In this document: piece after piece, positions 28,198 through 37,196 of the stretch | Position numbering within the stretch: the stretch's first letter is position 1 | Layout: the number at the start of each line of letters is the position of its first letter | Translations under genes and position numbers: made by a program | Notes under the pieces: model-generated | The model's input: the letters and a program-made list of their open reading frames with translations, nothing else | What the model was told of the DNA's origin: nothing | Databases searched by the model: none | Assembly (NCBI GenBank): GCA_029863175.1 | Contig: JAOTVX010000001.1 | Coordinates: 1 to 64,000, forward strand | Source: Betaproteobacteria bacterium | GTDB lineage: Bacteria; Pseudomonadota; Gammaproteobacteria; Burkholderiales; SG8-41 | Length of the DNA stretch: 64,000 nt | Reading direction: 5' to 3'

Positions 28198-29052
28198 CTA
28201 CCCCGCAAAGACGTCGCGGTCACGCATATAGTCACGCTGCGACTGCGTGGGGTTACGGTTCACGAATGCGCGCCCCCACATGGGATGCTTCAGGCTGCGC
28301 ACTTCGTGCTCGATCTCGAAAAGCCGGGCTCCGGTATCGGGGTCGACGATATCCCGGAACCGGTACTGATGCGCATCGCTTTCTTCAGACACCAGGCCAC
28401 GCTCGACCAAGGAACGGTGCGGCAAGGAGAAGTCCGCAACGTAAACGGCAACGTGATGCCCGTCATAAGCCGGAAGCGGGCCAGCGGTTTCGCGAAAGAT
28501 CAACGACTGCGATGGCCCCACCACGACACAGGCCGCCGCGCCGTCATCGATCAGGTGCGCCGGGGCCGCGAAAACCTGCTGGTAGAAGCGCACGATGCCG
28601 GCAACTGCTCCCGGCGGTACCGTGAACTCGACATAGGGCACGCCAAGCGTCATGTCGCCGAAGCGCGCATCAGGCGCGTAGCAATGCAGCCGGTTGCCCC
28701 AGGGACAAGTCACGACCAGGTAATCGCCGCGGTCCTCGACTGCAAAACGCGTCCCGGCCAGCTTCGTGTTCACGCCCGCCAGCCGCCCGCGCAGCGATTT
28801 CAGGTCGGGAATCACGACGCCAACGTGGCCGCGCAGCACCTGCGCGCCGCGGGTCGGCGTATGAAACTGCTGCCGGCCTACGTTTGCCCACATATTCTCG
28901 TCGCCAACCTGCATGTAGGGATCGCGGGTAAAGCCCATCCCGACGATGTAGAACAGCATCGCCAGACGCTGATCCGGTATCGTCACGTTCACGTGCTCGA
29001 GCGCAATGATATTGCCGAGGTCGTCCTGGGTTCGGTCAAAGTGCTCTGCCAT
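28198..29052 (-). CDS. VOC-superfamily (glyoxalase/dioxygenase-like) protein
   Basis: A 284-aa protein with two vicinal-oxygen-chelate-like halves. It begins [20 protein letters not shown] with [20 protein letters not shown]; later come a [20 protein letters not shown] segment, [10 protein letters not shown] and [12 protein letters not shown] near the end, supplying His/Glu ligand candidates. Substrate unknown. It sits between purD and hemF in the same orientation; hemF begins 16 nt after its stop. Confidence 0.8.
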   Translation of the reverse strand: MAEHFDRTQDDLGNIIALEHVNVTIPDQRLAMLFYIVGMGFTRDPYMQVGDENMWANVGRQQFHTPTRGAQVLRGHVGVVIPDLKSLRGRLAGVNTKLAGTRFAVEDRGDYLVVTCPWGNRLHCYAPDARFGDMTLGVPYVEFTVPPGAVAGIVRFYQQVFAAPAHLIDDGAAACVVVGPSQSLIFRETAGPLPAYDGHHVAVYVADFSLPHRSLVERGLVSEESDAHQYRFRDIVDPDTGARLFEIEHEVRSLKHPMWGRAFVNRNPTQSQRDYMRDRDVFAG

Positions 29053-29076
29053 GGCTCGTCCTCGCTTAAGCGTTGA

Positions 29077-30354
29077 TTAACGCGCACCGCCGGACAAGGC
29101 CCGGTGACCGATGTCGCGGCGATACTGCATGCCCTCGAAGCGCACCCGCTCCGCGATCTCGTAGGCGCGGCGCTGCGCCGCGCGCACGTTCGACCCGAGC
29201 GCCGTAACACACAAGACCCTGCCGCCGTTGGTGACAATGTCCGCGCCGTTCAGCGCCGTGCCGGAATGGAATACATGATAGTCGTCCTGCGGCGTGGGCA
29301 GGCCGTGGATTGCGTCACCCTTGCGCGGCGCCTCGGGATAGCCGTGGGCTGCCAGCACCACACCCAGCGCCACCCGCGTGTCCCACTCCGCCTCGACCTG
29401 ATCGAGTGTGCCGCCGAGAGCGTGCTCGATCAGTCCCACCAGGTCGCTTTTCAGCCGCATGATGATCGGCTGCGTCTCGGGGTCACCCATGCGGCAGTTG
29501 AACTCCAATACCCGGAGCTTGCCGTCGCGGGAGATCATGAGTCCGGCATAGAGGAAACCGACGTAAGGCGTGCCCTCCCGCTCCATGCCTGCGAGCGCAG
29601 GCTGGATCACCTCGCGCATTGCCTTCGCGTGGACAGCGGGCGTCACCACCGGCGCAGGGGAGTAGGCGCCCATGCCCCCGGTATTGGGACCGCGGTCGCC
29701 GTCGAACAGTCGCTTGTGGTCCTGACTGGTCGCGAGCGGCAAGACGTGCCGGCCATCACATAGTGCAATGAAGCTCGCCTCCTCTCCATCGAGATATTCT
29801 TCGATGACGACGCGACTTCCGGCCGCGCCCATTTTGTGCTCTGTCAGCATCAGGTCAACCGCCGCATGCGCTTCATCCGCGCTCGTGGCGACAACCACGC
29901 CTTTGCCGGCAGCCAATCCGTCAGCCTTGATGACGATGGGAGCCCCATGCTGCTCCACACAGGCGTGCGCCGGCGCAGCGGCGTCAAAGGCCGCGTAGCC
30001 CGCGGTGGAAATGCCGTAGCGCGCCATGAAGCTCTTGGCGTACTCCTTCGAACTCTCGAGCCGGGCCGCGGCCTGCTTCGGCCCGAAGATTCTGAGCCCG
30101 GCGGCCTGGAATGCATCCACCACCCCTTCGGCGAGCGGCGCCTCGGGGCCGACAACGGTGTATGCAATGGCTTCTTTCTGCGCAAATTCGATCAGTTCAG
30201 GAATGGCGGTGATGGGCACATTCGCCAAGCCGTCCTCGCGCGCAGTGCCGGCGTTGCCAGGCGCGACGAAGATGCGGGAAATACGGGGCGAGCGCGCGAG
30301 CTTCCACGCCAGCGCATGCTCTCTGCCACCTGAGCCGATGACAAGAAGCTTCAT
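29077..30354 (-). CDS. purD: Phosphoribosylamine-glycine ligase
   Basis: Second step of purine synthesis, an ATP-grasp ligase joining glycine to phosphoribosylamine. The start MKLLVIGSGGREHALAWKLA at 30354 is the family N-terminus. The ATP-grasp features GAPIVIKADGLAAGKGVVVA, SFIALCDG and NCRMGDPETQ are present. Length is 425 aa. The region before the ATG is a TTCAC-type 7-bp array without a Shine-Dalgarno sequence. An in-frame extension to 30414 merely translates that array (RFTIHHSRFTF) and is rejected. Confidence 0.96.
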   Translation of the reverse strand: MKLLVIGSGGREHALAWKLARSPRISRIFVAPGNAGTAREDGLANVPITAIPELIEFAQKEAIAYTVVGPEAPLAEGVVDAFQAAGLRIFGPKQAAARLESSKEYAKSFMARYGISTAGYAAFDAAAPAHACVEQHGAPIVIKADGLAAGKGVVVATSADEAHAAVDLMLTEHKMGAAGSRVVIEEYLDGEEASFIALCDGRHVLPLATSQDHKRLFDGDRGPNTGGMGAYSPAPVVTPAVHAKAMREVIQPALAGMEREGTPYVGFLYAGLMISRDGKLRVLEFNCRMGDPETQPIIMRLKSDLVGLIEHALGGTLDQVEAEWDTRVALGVVLAAHGYPEAPRKGDAIHGLPTPQDDYHVFHSGTALNGADIVTNGGRVLCVTALGSNVRAAQRRAYEIAERVRFEGMQYRRDIGHRALSGGAR

Positions 30355-30361
30355 CAGGAAT

Positions 30362-30453
30362 GTGAATCGTGAATGGTGAATCGTGAATCGTAACCGCCGG
30401 GGCCCGCACGGCAAAAGGGCTCACCGTTCAATGTTCACCATCCACCGTCCACC
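30362..30453. repeat. Inverted pair of 7-bp tandem arrays between purH and purD
   Basis: GTGAATC, GTGAATG, GTGAATC, GTGAATC (30362-30389) and GTTCACC, ATCCACC, GTCCACC (30433-30453). In transcript orientation the GGTGGAC/GGTGAAC units come first and the GATTCAC units follow, ending 7 nt before the purD ATG, so TGGTGAA and TTCACCA segments can pair. No SD-like purine run is left between the array and the ATG. Confidence 0.8.
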
Positions 30454-30468
30454 GCTAGGCCCGGGACG

Positions 30469-32031
30469 TCAGTGACGGAAGTGCCGGAAACCGGTGAACG
30501 CCATGACGATGCGATGCTCGTCGGCCGCTGCGATCACTTCTTCATCGCGCAGGCTCCCGCCCGGCTGGATGACGGCCGTGGCGCCGGCGCTGGCCACCAC
30601 GTCGACACCGTCGCGAAACGGGAAGAATGCGTCGGATGCAACCACCGACCCCGGCAATGATAGGCCAGCGCTCTCCGCCTTGATGGCCGCGATGCGCGCC
30701 GAGTCGACGCGGCTCATCTGACCCGCACCGACGCCGAGCGTCTGGCCGTCGCGGCAGAAAACAATGGCATTCGACTTCACGAACTTCGCCACGCGCCATG
30801 CGAACACGAGATCCGCAATCTGCGCCTCGCTCGGACGCGCTTTGGTCACCAGCCTGAGTTGTCCCGCGTCGACGCGCGCGCTATCCGGGGTCTGCACCAG
30901 TAGGCCGCCGCCCACGGTCTTCAACTCGCGCGCGTTCACGCCGCGCTCCATCGCCAATGTCAGCACCCGGATGTTGGTCTTCAGCGCCATCGTGCGCGCG
31001 GCATCGTCATCGAGCGACGGCACGATCACCACTTCGACGAACTGTTGCGTCACCGCCGCGGCCGTTTTGCCGTCGAGCTCGCGGTTGAACGCGATGATGC
31101 CGCCGAACGCCGAGGTCGGATCCGTCGCGAAAGCCTTTTGATACGCATCGGTCAGCGCACCCGCTACCGCGACCCCGCAGGGATTGGCATGCTTCATGAT
31201 CACGCAGGCGGGCTGGTCGAAGCTCTTTACGCATTCCCACGCCGCGTCGGCGTCGGCAATATTGTTATACGAGAGCGCCTTGCCTTGCAATTGGCGGTAG
31301 GTGCCGAGGCTGCCGGGTGCGGGCCGGAGGTCACGGTAGAAAGCGGCTTCTTGGTGCGGGTTCTCGCCATAGCGGAGTGACTGGGCCAGATCGAAGTGCA
31401 GATTGAGCCGTTGCGGGAAATGGCCCGCTTTGCCCGCGGCATCGATCGCCGTAAGGTAGTTGCTGATGGCGCCATCGTAAGCCGCGGTATGCGAAAACGC
31501 CTTCCGCGCAAGGTGAAAGCGCATCTCGCTCCCCACGGCACCTCTCGTCGATGCCATCTCATTAAGCAATGGCTCGTAGTCTGCAGGGTCTGTCACGACA
31601 GCGACGTGCAGATGGTTCTTCGCAGCGCTGCGCACCATTGCAGGCCCGCCGATATCGATATTCTCGATCGCTTCCGGCAGGTCACAGTCAGGCCGCGCAA
31701 CGGTCGCGCTGAACGGGTAGAGATTGACCACAACGAGATCAATGGGCGCGATTGCCGCTGCTTGCAGCGCACGTGTGTGCTCCGGGAGGTCACGACGGGC
31801 CAGAATTCCAGCGTGGACTTTGGGGTGCAATGTCTTCACGCGCCCGTCCAGCATTTCGGGGAAGCCCGTGTACTCCGCGACATCGGTCACTTTAAGCCCG
31901 GCGTCCCTGAGCACGCGGGCGGTGCCGCCGGTTGAGAGCAACGCGACACCGAGGCGCTCAAGGCCTCGCGCGAAATCAACGATACCCGATTTGTCAGAGA
32001 CGCTGATCAGCGCCTGTTTGATGACAGCCAT
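30469..32031 (-). CDS. purH: Bifunctional AICAR transformylase / IMP cyclohydrolase
   Basis: Last two steps of IMP synthesis. The N-terminal IMP cyclohydrolase starts [24 protein letters not shown]; the transformylase half contains the [11 protein letters not shown] catalytic Lys-His and the conserved [13 protein letters not shown]. Length is 520 aa. The sequence directly upstream of the ATG is a 7-bp array (TTATCAC units) without a Shine-Dalgarno. It lies upstream of purD in one transcription unit. Confidence 0.97.
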   Translation of the reverse strand: MAVIKQALISVSDKSGIVDFARGLERLGVALLSTGGTARVLRDAGLKVTDVAEYTGFPEMLDGRVKTLHPKVHAGILARRDLPEHTRALQAAAIAPIDLVVVNLYPFSATVARPDCDLPEAIENIDIGGPAMVRSAAKNHLHVAVVTDPADYEPLLNEMASTRGAVGSEMRFHLARKAFSHTAAYDGAISNYLTAIDAAGKAGHFPQRLNLHFDLAQSLRYGENPHQEAAFYRDLRPAPGSLGTYRQLQGKALSYNNIADADAAWECVKSFDQPACVIMKHANPCGVAVAGALTDAYQKAFATDPTSAFGGIIAFNRELDGKTAAAVTQQFVEVVIVPSLDDDAARTMALKTNIRVLTLAMERGVNARELKTVGGGLLVQTPDSARVDAGQLRLVTKARPSEAQIADLVFAWRVAKFVKSNAIVFCRDGQTLGVGAGQMSRVDSARIAAIKAESAGLSLPGSVVASDAFFPFRDGVDVVASAGATAVIQPGGSLRDEEVIAAADEHRIVMAFTGFRHFRH

Positions 32032-32034
32032 GAA

Positions 32035-32159
32035 GTGATAAGCGATAAATGGTAAGTGGTAAGCGGTAAGCGGTAAGCAGTACGGACCGGCGCTGCTAAC
32101 CTGCCGCCAACCGCTATTTTAACCGCTCGCTGCTCACGGCTCACGGCTCACGGCTCGCG
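32035..32159. repeat. Inverted pair of 7-bp tandem arrays between fis and purH
   Basis: Seven units in strict register at 32035-32083 (GTGATAA, GCGATAA, ATGGTAA, GTGGTAA, GCGGTAA, GCGGTAA, GCAGTAC) and five at 32125-32159 (GCTCGCT, GCTCACG three times, GCTCGCG). In transcript orientation this is GTGAGCC-type units after fis, then CTTACCG-type units reaching to 3 nt before the purH start. The unit length and the inverted order are the same as at recG and purD, but the unit sequence differs. Confidence 0.82.
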
Positions 32160-32162
32160 CCG

Positions 32163-32402
32163 TCAGAACTTGAGGCCGTGCACCTTCATCTTCTTGCGCA
32201 GGGTGTTACGGTTGATTCCGAGCATCTCGGCTGCATGAGTCTGGTTCCCGCGCACGCGATGCAAGACGCTTTCCAATAGGGGCTTCTCAACCGAATTGAT
32301 GACCATGTCGTAAACGCGGCACGGCTTTTGACCGTCAAGATCCCGAAAATAGCCCTCGATTGCACGGCGCACCATGCGCGTCATTTCGGTCTCGTTCATC
32401 AT
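32163..32402 (-). CDS. fis: Fis family nucleoid protein/regulator
   Basis: A 79-aa Fis: MMNETEMTRMVRRAIEGYFR then DLDGQKPCRVYDMVINSVEK; the C-terminal helix-turn-helix is ETVLHR-like (ESVLHRVRGNQTHAAEMLGI then NRNTLRKKMKVHGL). The start overlaps the dusB stop (ATGATGA), the classic dusB-fis operon. Bends and compacts DNA, activates rRNA promoters and assists site-specific recombination. Confidence 0.96.
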   Translation of the reverse strand: MMNETEMTRMVRRAIEGYFRDLDGQKPCRVYDMVINSVEKPLLESVLHRVRGNQTHAAEMLGINRNTLRKKMKVHGLKF

Positions 32403-33406
32403 GCCGCGGATTCCTCGACGTACGTGAGACGTTGCCCCCGGTCCCCCAGCTGCGCAAAGAAGGTATCGACCGCCGCCAGCTGCTCCGCGCTCGACTCGAG
32501 CCGGTTCATGCTGTGGCGAAACGCGGCCGAGCCGGCCAGGCCCTTGGTGTATGAGGAGATATGCTTGCGCGCGACGCGCACCCCGGTGTATTCCCCGTAA
32601 AACTCATAAAGATCGTGCAGGTGCGCAACCAGCACGCGGTGGATCTCTGTGACCTCGGGCGGCGGCAACCGCTCGCCGGTTTCGAGGAAGTGCTCGATCT
32701 CGCGGAACATCCAGGGCCTGCCCTGCGCAGCGCGACCGATCATGACGCCGTCGGCTTTGGTGTAGCCGAGCACTTCCTGCACGCGCTCCAGTGTCGCGAT
32801 GTCGCCATTGGCGATCACCGGTATATCCACCGCGGCCTTGACGGCCGCGATCGTGTCATATTCCGCCTCGCCGGAAAAACCGCAGGCCCGGGTGCGGCCG
32901 TGGATCGTGAGCGCCTGGATACCCGCATCTTCAGCGATGCGCGCGACGCGGACTGCGTTGCGGTTCTCGCGGTCCCATCCCGTTCGGATCTTCAGCGTCA
33001 CGGGGGCGTTCACCGCACGAACCACCGCCTCCAGTATCTGCCCCACCAGCCGCTCGTCCTTGAGCAGGGCGGAGCCCGCCATGACGTTGCAGACCTTCTT
33101 GGCCGGGCAGCCCATGTTGATGTCGATGATCTGGGCGCCGTGGTCGACATTGTAATGGGCCGCATCGGCCAGCATTTGCGGATCAGCGCCGGCGATCTGA
33201 ACCGAGATTGGGTCGACCTCACCGTCGTGATTGGCGCGCCGGCGCGTTTTCTCCGAGCCCCAGAGCAGCGAGTTGCTCGCAACCATCTCGGAAACCGCCA
33301 TGCCCGCGCCCATCGTCTTGCACAACTGACGGAACGGCCGGTCGGTGACGCCGGCCATCGGAGCAACGATCAGGTTGTTTTTGAGTTCGTACGGACCAAT
33401 GTGCAT
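32399..33406 (-). CDS. dusB: tRNA-dihydrouridine synthase B
   Basis: FMN-dependent reductase of tRNA uridines. The 335-aa protein begins MHIGPYELKNNLIVAPMAGV and carries the Dus signature IDINMGCPAKKVCNVMAGSALL with the catalytic Cys, then TLKIRTGWDRENRN, LTIHGRTRACGFSG and GADGVMIGRAAQGRPW. First gene of the dusB-fis unit. Confidence 0.96.
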   Translation of the reverse strand: MHIGPYELKNNLIVAPMAGVTDRPFRQLCKTMGAGMAVSEMVASNSLLWGSEKTRRRANHDGEVDPISVQIAGADPQMLADAAHYNVDHGAQIIDINMGCPAKKVCNVMAGSALLKDERLVGQILEAVVRAVNAPVTLKIRTGWDRENRNAVRVARIAEDAGIQALTIHGRTRACGFSGEAEYDTIAAVKAAVDIPVIANGDIATLERVQEVLGYTKADGVMIGRAAQGRPWMFREIEHFLETGERLPPPEVTEIHRVLVAHLHDLYEFYGEYTGVRVARKHISSYTKGLAGSAAFRHSMNRLESSAEQLAAVDTFFAQLGDRGQRLTYVEESAA

Positions 33407-33570
33407 CGGTCGCGCTTCTTTTTTGGCGAAAGGGCGACATTGTAATCTTTGTGTTCGCGCAAGAGAAGCAAATCCGACTGCTTTCTTGACTCGTGTTGCT
33501 TCTCGCCGACATGTGCGCCGCGCCTTGCACGCCGCGCGATCAAACCGCGTGTTGAAGTAAGCACTTATTC

Positions 33571-33598
33571 AAAAAATTTCGCGCAGTGCTTGCGCGAA
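33571..33598 (-). terminator. Rho-independent terminator after the pepP-ubiH genes
   Basis: TTCGCGCA / TGCGCGAA stem (33578-33585, 33591-33598) with a 5-nt loop. On the minus strand it is followed by ATTTTTT. It lies 62 nt beyond the ubiH-like stop. The 33407-33570 interval to dusB shows no gene. Confidence 0.85.
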
Positions 33599-33659
33599 GA
33601 CGTGTAACTGCCCATAAGCAAGGGCACGATCACCTCCGCCCGGGTCGAATGCGTCCTGC

Positions 33660-34805
33660 CTAGCCCCGCGCGCCGAAGGTCATCCGCCGCACCACGACGT
33701 CCTTCGCGGGCGGCACCGCACCGAGCAGGGCAAGCCCGAGCCCGCGCGCGAGCCTTAACGGCCCGATATCGTTGGAGAAGAGCCGCACCAGGATATCGGT
33801 GAACCAGATGCCGCCCCCGCGGTCGAGTCGCCGCCGCGCCGCGTAGGCGGCGAGCATCGGCGGTGCGCCAATATCCTCGCGTGCCGTGGCATTGATGGCA
33901 CTGGCGAGCTCCCAGGCATCGCGCAGACCGAGATTGAATCCCTGGCCGGCTACCGGATGCAGTGTTTGCGCGGCGTTGCCGAGCACCACTGCGCGGGGCA
34001 CGGGCAGGCTCGCGGCTACTTTCAGCGTAAGCGGGAACCAGGCGCGTGGGCTGCTTGCTTCGAAGGCCCCCAGGCGCTGTCCGAAGGCGCGCTGCAGGTT
34101 CTGCAGAAATTCGTTTTCCGGCATTATGCACAATTGCTGTGCGCGCGCTGGTGTGGTCGACCACACCAATGCTAGGCGCTCGCCCGAAGGAAGCAAAGCG
34201 AGCGGGCCTTCCGGCGTAAAACGCTCATAGGCAACGTTTTGGTGCGGACGCGCGCTGGCCACCTGCGCAGTGATGGCGGCCTGGCGATAGTCTCGTGTGC
34301 GGGCCTGCGTGACACCTGCCAAAGCGCCGCCATCGGCTACCGCGACAAGTCGTGCCGTCGCTCGCGAAGCCGTCGTCCCCAGCTGATAGTCCACGCACGC
34401 CGCGTCTGGCCCGGCGCTGAGAGTAAGCACTGACGCACCGCTAAAGTAGTCGCACACGCCGGGCAGCAGTTTTGACAGCTGCCCGCCGAGCCGGCTGTAA
34501 TCGACCACGTAACCCAGCGCCGGCAGGCCCGCTTCCTGGGCATCGAGTTCGACCTGGCCGAAACCGCCGCGCTGCGAGATATGTATCCGCGCGATGGGCG
34601 TAACAGGCTGCAGCGCTTCCCAGACACCCAGACGCTCCAATATCAATCTGCTGCCGTGCGAGAGCGCTATCGGGCGCGGATCCAGCGGCATTTCCCCCTC
34701 GGCGCGTGCCTCGAGCAACGCCACCGAGCAGCCGCCGCGCAAGGCGAGCCCCAGCGCCGCCCCAACCGGGCCGCCGCCAGCAATCAACACGTCGTAGTCA
34801 GGCAT
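33660..34805 (-). CDS. UbiH/UbiF/VisC-family FAD monooxygenase
   Basis: Flavoprotein aromatic-ring hydroxylase of ubiquinone synthesis. The ATG at 34805 gives MPDYDVLIAGGGPVGAALGLAL with the Rossmann GxGxxG-type motif and 381 aa. RPIALSHGSRLILERLGVWEAL and VVLGNAAQTLHPVAGQGFNLGLRDAWEL (the second FAD motif, GD replaced by GN) follow. It overlaps the pepP stop by 8 nt; pepP-ubiH adjacency is common in proteobacteria. Best guess is UbiH; UbiF or a combined C5/C6 hydroxylase cannot be excluded. Confidence 0.88.
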   Translation of the reverse strand: MPDYDVLIAGGGPVGAALGLALRGGCSVALLEARAEGEMPLDPRPIALSHGSRLILERLGVWEALQPVTPIARIHISQRGGFGQVELDAQEAGLPALGYVVDYSRLGGQLSKLLPGVCDYFSGASVLTLSAGPDAACVDYQLGTTASRATARLVAVADGGALAGVTQARTRDYRQAAITAQVASARPHQNVAYERFTPEGPLALLPSGERLALVWSTTPARAQQLCIMPENEFLQNLQRAFGQRLGAFEASSPRAWFPLTLKVAASLPVPRAVVLGNAAQTLHPVAGQGFNLGLRDAWELASAINATAREDIGAPPMLAAYAARRRLDRGGGIWFTDILVRLFSNDIGPLRLARGLGLALLGAVPPAKDVVVRRMTFGARG

Positions 34806-36105
34806 TTCCGCCACCGACGAGGGCTTCGATGTCCGGAATGCTCTTGGGCGCATCCCGGGTCAGCACCTCCGCGCCCGCGTCGGTTACCAGAACATCGTCC
34901 TCGATGCGCACGCCAATGCCGGCGAAGCGCGCGGGAACGTCCTCGCCGCCACGGATGTAACAGCCCGGCTCGACCGTCAGCACCATGCCCGGCGCAAGCG
35001 CGCGCCACTCGCCGCCGCGTTTGTAATCGCCCGCATCATGCACGTCGAGGCCGAGCCAGTGACCGGTGCGGTGCATGTAGAACTTGCGATACGCCTCGGT
35101 TTCGATGGCCTGTTCCAGGCCCTCCTTGATCAGCTTGAGATCGATCAGTCCCTGCGCGAGCACCTTCACGGCCGCCCGGTGCGGAGCGTCCCAGAGGTGG
35201 CCCGGCTTTACTGCAGCGATTGCAGCGACCTGCGCCGCAAGCACAAGCTGGTAGATTTCACGCTGCGCGGGGCTGAACTTGCCGTTCACTGGAAACGTCC
35301 GCGTCAGGTCCGCGGCATATCCATCGAGCTCGCAACCGGCGTCGATCAGCAACAGCTCCCCGTCCTTGAGCACGCCGTCGTTTTGCACGTAATGCAGAAC
35401 ACAGGCGCGCTCGCCGCCCGCCACGATCGGCGCGTAGGCTGGCGCCTGCGCACCGTGCAGCCGGAATTCATGCAGCAGCTCGGCCTCAATCTGATGCTCG
35501 ACACGCCCCGGCCGCGTCGCGCGCATCGCGCGCCGATGCGCCCCAGCCGTGATGGTCGCAGCGCGTCGCATTACCGCGATCTCTTCCGGTCCCTTGATAA
35601 GACGCATCTCGTCAAGCGCGGCGTACACGTCCGTCAGCTCGCTCGGAGCCGTGACCCCGCTGCGCGCGCGCGCGCGGACCTGTTTGATCCAACCGGTGAT
35701 GCGCACGTCCCATGTCGGATCCGCGCCAAGGGGGCAATGAATCGCGCCGCGATCGGCCAGGAAATCCGGCACCAGCTTGTCGAGGTCACCGATCGGGTGT
35801 GCTTCGTCTACACCAAAGACTGCGCGCGCTGCCTCGGGACCGTAACGAAAACCGTCCCAGATCTCGCGTTCAGGGTTCCGGTCGCGGCAGAACAGGATGC
35901 TCCTGGCCTTTTCCCCCGCCACGATCAACAGCACCGCGTCCGGCTCGCGAAATCCGGTAAGGTAGTAGAAGTAACTGTCGAAACGATAGGGGTAATGCGA
36001 GTCCCGGGTGCGTGTGCGCTCAGGAGCGGTTGGCACGATTGCCACGCCGCTGCGCATCGCTGCCGCGAGCTTCTCGCGCCGCCGCTGATAGACACCCACA
36101 TCCAT
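34798..36105 (-). CDS. pepP: Xaa-Pro aminopeptidase
   Basis: M24-family dinuclear-metal peptidase removing N-terminal residues before proline. The five metal ligands appear in LLIDAGCELDGYAADLTRTF (two Asp), HRTGHWLGLDVHD (His), VLTVEPGCYI (Glu) and GIGVRIEDDVLVT (Glu). I prefer the ATG at 36105 (MDVGVYQRRREKLAAAM, with GGTGG 5 nt upstream) over the ATG at 36117. Length is 435 aa. The 5' region carries a palindromic repeat element instead of the YgfB-type gene often found there. Confidence 0.94.
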   Translation of the reverse strand: MDVGVYQRRREKLAAAMRSGVAIVPTAPERTRTRDSHYPYRFDSYFYYLTGFREPDAVLLIVAGEKARSILFCRDRNPEREIWDGFRYGPEAARAVFGVDEAHPIGDLDKLVPDFLADRGAIHCPLGADPTWDVRITGWIKQVRARARSGVTAPSELTDVYAALDEMRLIKGPEEIAVMRRAATITAGAHRRAMRATRPGRVEHQIEAELLHEFRLHGAQAPAYAPIVAGGERACVLHYVQNDGVLKDGELLLIDAGCELDGYAADLTRTFPVNGKFSPAQREIYQLVLAAQVAAIAAVKPGHLWDAPHRAAVKVLAQGLIDLKLIKEGLEQAIETEAYRKFYMHRTGHWLGLDVHDAGDYKRGGEWRALAPGMVLTVEPGCYIRGGEDVPARFAGIGVRIEDDVLVTDAGAEVLTRDAPKSIPDIEALVGGGNA

Positions 36106-36163
36106 AAAAGCCACCATTCTCTACGGAATTATAAACAAGAGCGGCGCCCGCCTTGCACTACGC

Positions 36164-36371
36164 CAGCAGCCTGTCGGACTTCGCACCCCGACAGGCTGCT
36201 GAATGCAAAACCGCCCGCGGGTCTCGGATGAAGCTTGCGATACCGAGCGCTTTTGGCCTGCGATGGGGCATGCAAGTGGAGTCGAAAAGAGCGGTTCAAT
36301 GCTTTTCCCGTTGTTTTCCCGTAGGCGGTTTTGCCAAAGGAGCTTGTCGGACCAAAGTCCGACAAGCTCCT
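36164..36371. repeat. Composite palindromic element with TGTCGGA-core end hairpins
   Basis: Left end: perfect 14-bp stem CAGCAGCCTGTCGG (36164-36177) with 36188-36201. Right end: perfect 15-bp stem AGGAGCTTGTCGGAC (36338-36352) with 36357-36371 and a CAAA loop. Between them an 11-bp inverted repeat, GCAAAACCGCC (36205-36215) and its complement (36324-36334), nests inside. The whole resembles a small non-autonomous or REP/BIME-like unit. No T-run follows either hairpin, and no coding frame is convincing inside. Confidence 0.75.
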
Positions 36372-36379
36372 AGCTCGAG

Positions 36380-36490
36380 TCAAGCAACTCGGCCCGGCGC
36401 GTCTTCCATCAACGCGAGCCAGCCTCGGCGCAAAGCGTCAACGCACTTCGCGTCGAGCGCAAGCGCCTCATCGACTGCGCGCTCGTCCAT
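36380..36490 (-). CDS. Small ORF downstream of murU, 36 aa
   Basis: ATG at 36490 directly abuts the murU stop. The product is MDERAVDEALALDAKCVDAL followed by RRGWLALMEDAPGRVA. The composition is ordinary for a soluble helical protein (acidic/Ala/Leu) and it ends 8 nt before the palindromic element. It may be the surviving N-terminus of a gene truncated by that element. No family recognised. Confidence 0.3.
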   Translation of the reverse strand: MDERAVDEALALDAKCVDALRRGWLALMEDAPGRVA

Positions 36491-37186
36491 CTAGCGACGA
36501 TCCCGCGCCGCCCGCAGCTGGCGGTCCAGCTCACTCAGACGCTCGGGCGTGCCCACATCGATCCACACGCTGCGATGGTGCTCGCCTCCGACCCGACCCA
36601 GGGCCATCGCCGGCGCGAGCACTGCGATCAGGGGGCATCGGGTGCCCCGCTTCACCGTAGTGAACAATCCCGGTGAGTAGACGCCCACGCCGCTGAAAGT
36701 AAGACGCACCGGCCCGTCCGGGGTCAAATGGCCCCCGCGCAATGAAAAGTCCCCGTTCGGGTGGTGCATCGGGTTGTCTACGAGCACGAGATGCGCATCC
36801 AGCGTACCGCGCGCCACCGCCGCAGCGGCTGGTTCGAGGCGTCTGAAGTCGAAGTCGGAATAGACATCGCTGTTGACGACGACGAACGGCGCGCCGCCAA
36901 GCAGCGGCAATGCGTAGGCAATCCCCCCGCCGGTCTCCAGCGCCGTCTCCTCCCGCGAATAGGCAATGCGCACGCCGAGCCGTGACCCGTCGCCGAGCCG
37001 CTGCTCGATCTGCTCGGCGAAATGGGAGACGTTAACAACGAGATCCCCGAGGCCGGCTCGCGCCAGCCGCTCGATGAGGTGGACGATGAGCGGCGTGCCT
37101 CCCGCTTCGAGAAGGGCCTTGGGCACGCGGTCGGTCAAGGGCCGCATGCGCTCGCCGAGGCCGGCCGCAAGAATCATGACTTTCAC
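36491..37186 (-). CDS. murU: N-acetylmuramate alpha-1-phosphate uridylyltransferase
   Basis: Nucleotidyltransferase of the fosfomycin-bypassing cell-wall recycling route, making UDP-MurNAc from MurNAc-1-P. The GTG at 37186 gives (M)KVMILAAGLGERMRPLTDRV with the G-G-type NTP-binding motif and K of VPKALLEAGG. VVVNSDVYSD holds the metal Asp, and the sugar-site part is SVWIDVGTPERL. Length is 231 aa. It follows amgK by 10 nt; AmgK provides its substrate. Confidence 0.93.
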   Translation of the reverse strand: MKVMILAAGLGERMRPLTDRVPKALLEAGGTPLIVHLIERLARAGLGDLVVNVSHFAEQIEQRLGDGSRLGVRIAYSREETALETGGGIAYALPLLGGAPFVVVNSDVYSDFDFRRLEPAAAAVARGTLDAHLVLVDNPMHHPNGDFSLRGGHLTPDGPVRLTFSGVGVYSPGLFTTVKRGTRCPLIAVLAPAMALGRVGGEHHRSVWIDVGTPERLSELDRQLRAARDRR

Positions 37187-37196
37187 CGGCGCAATC

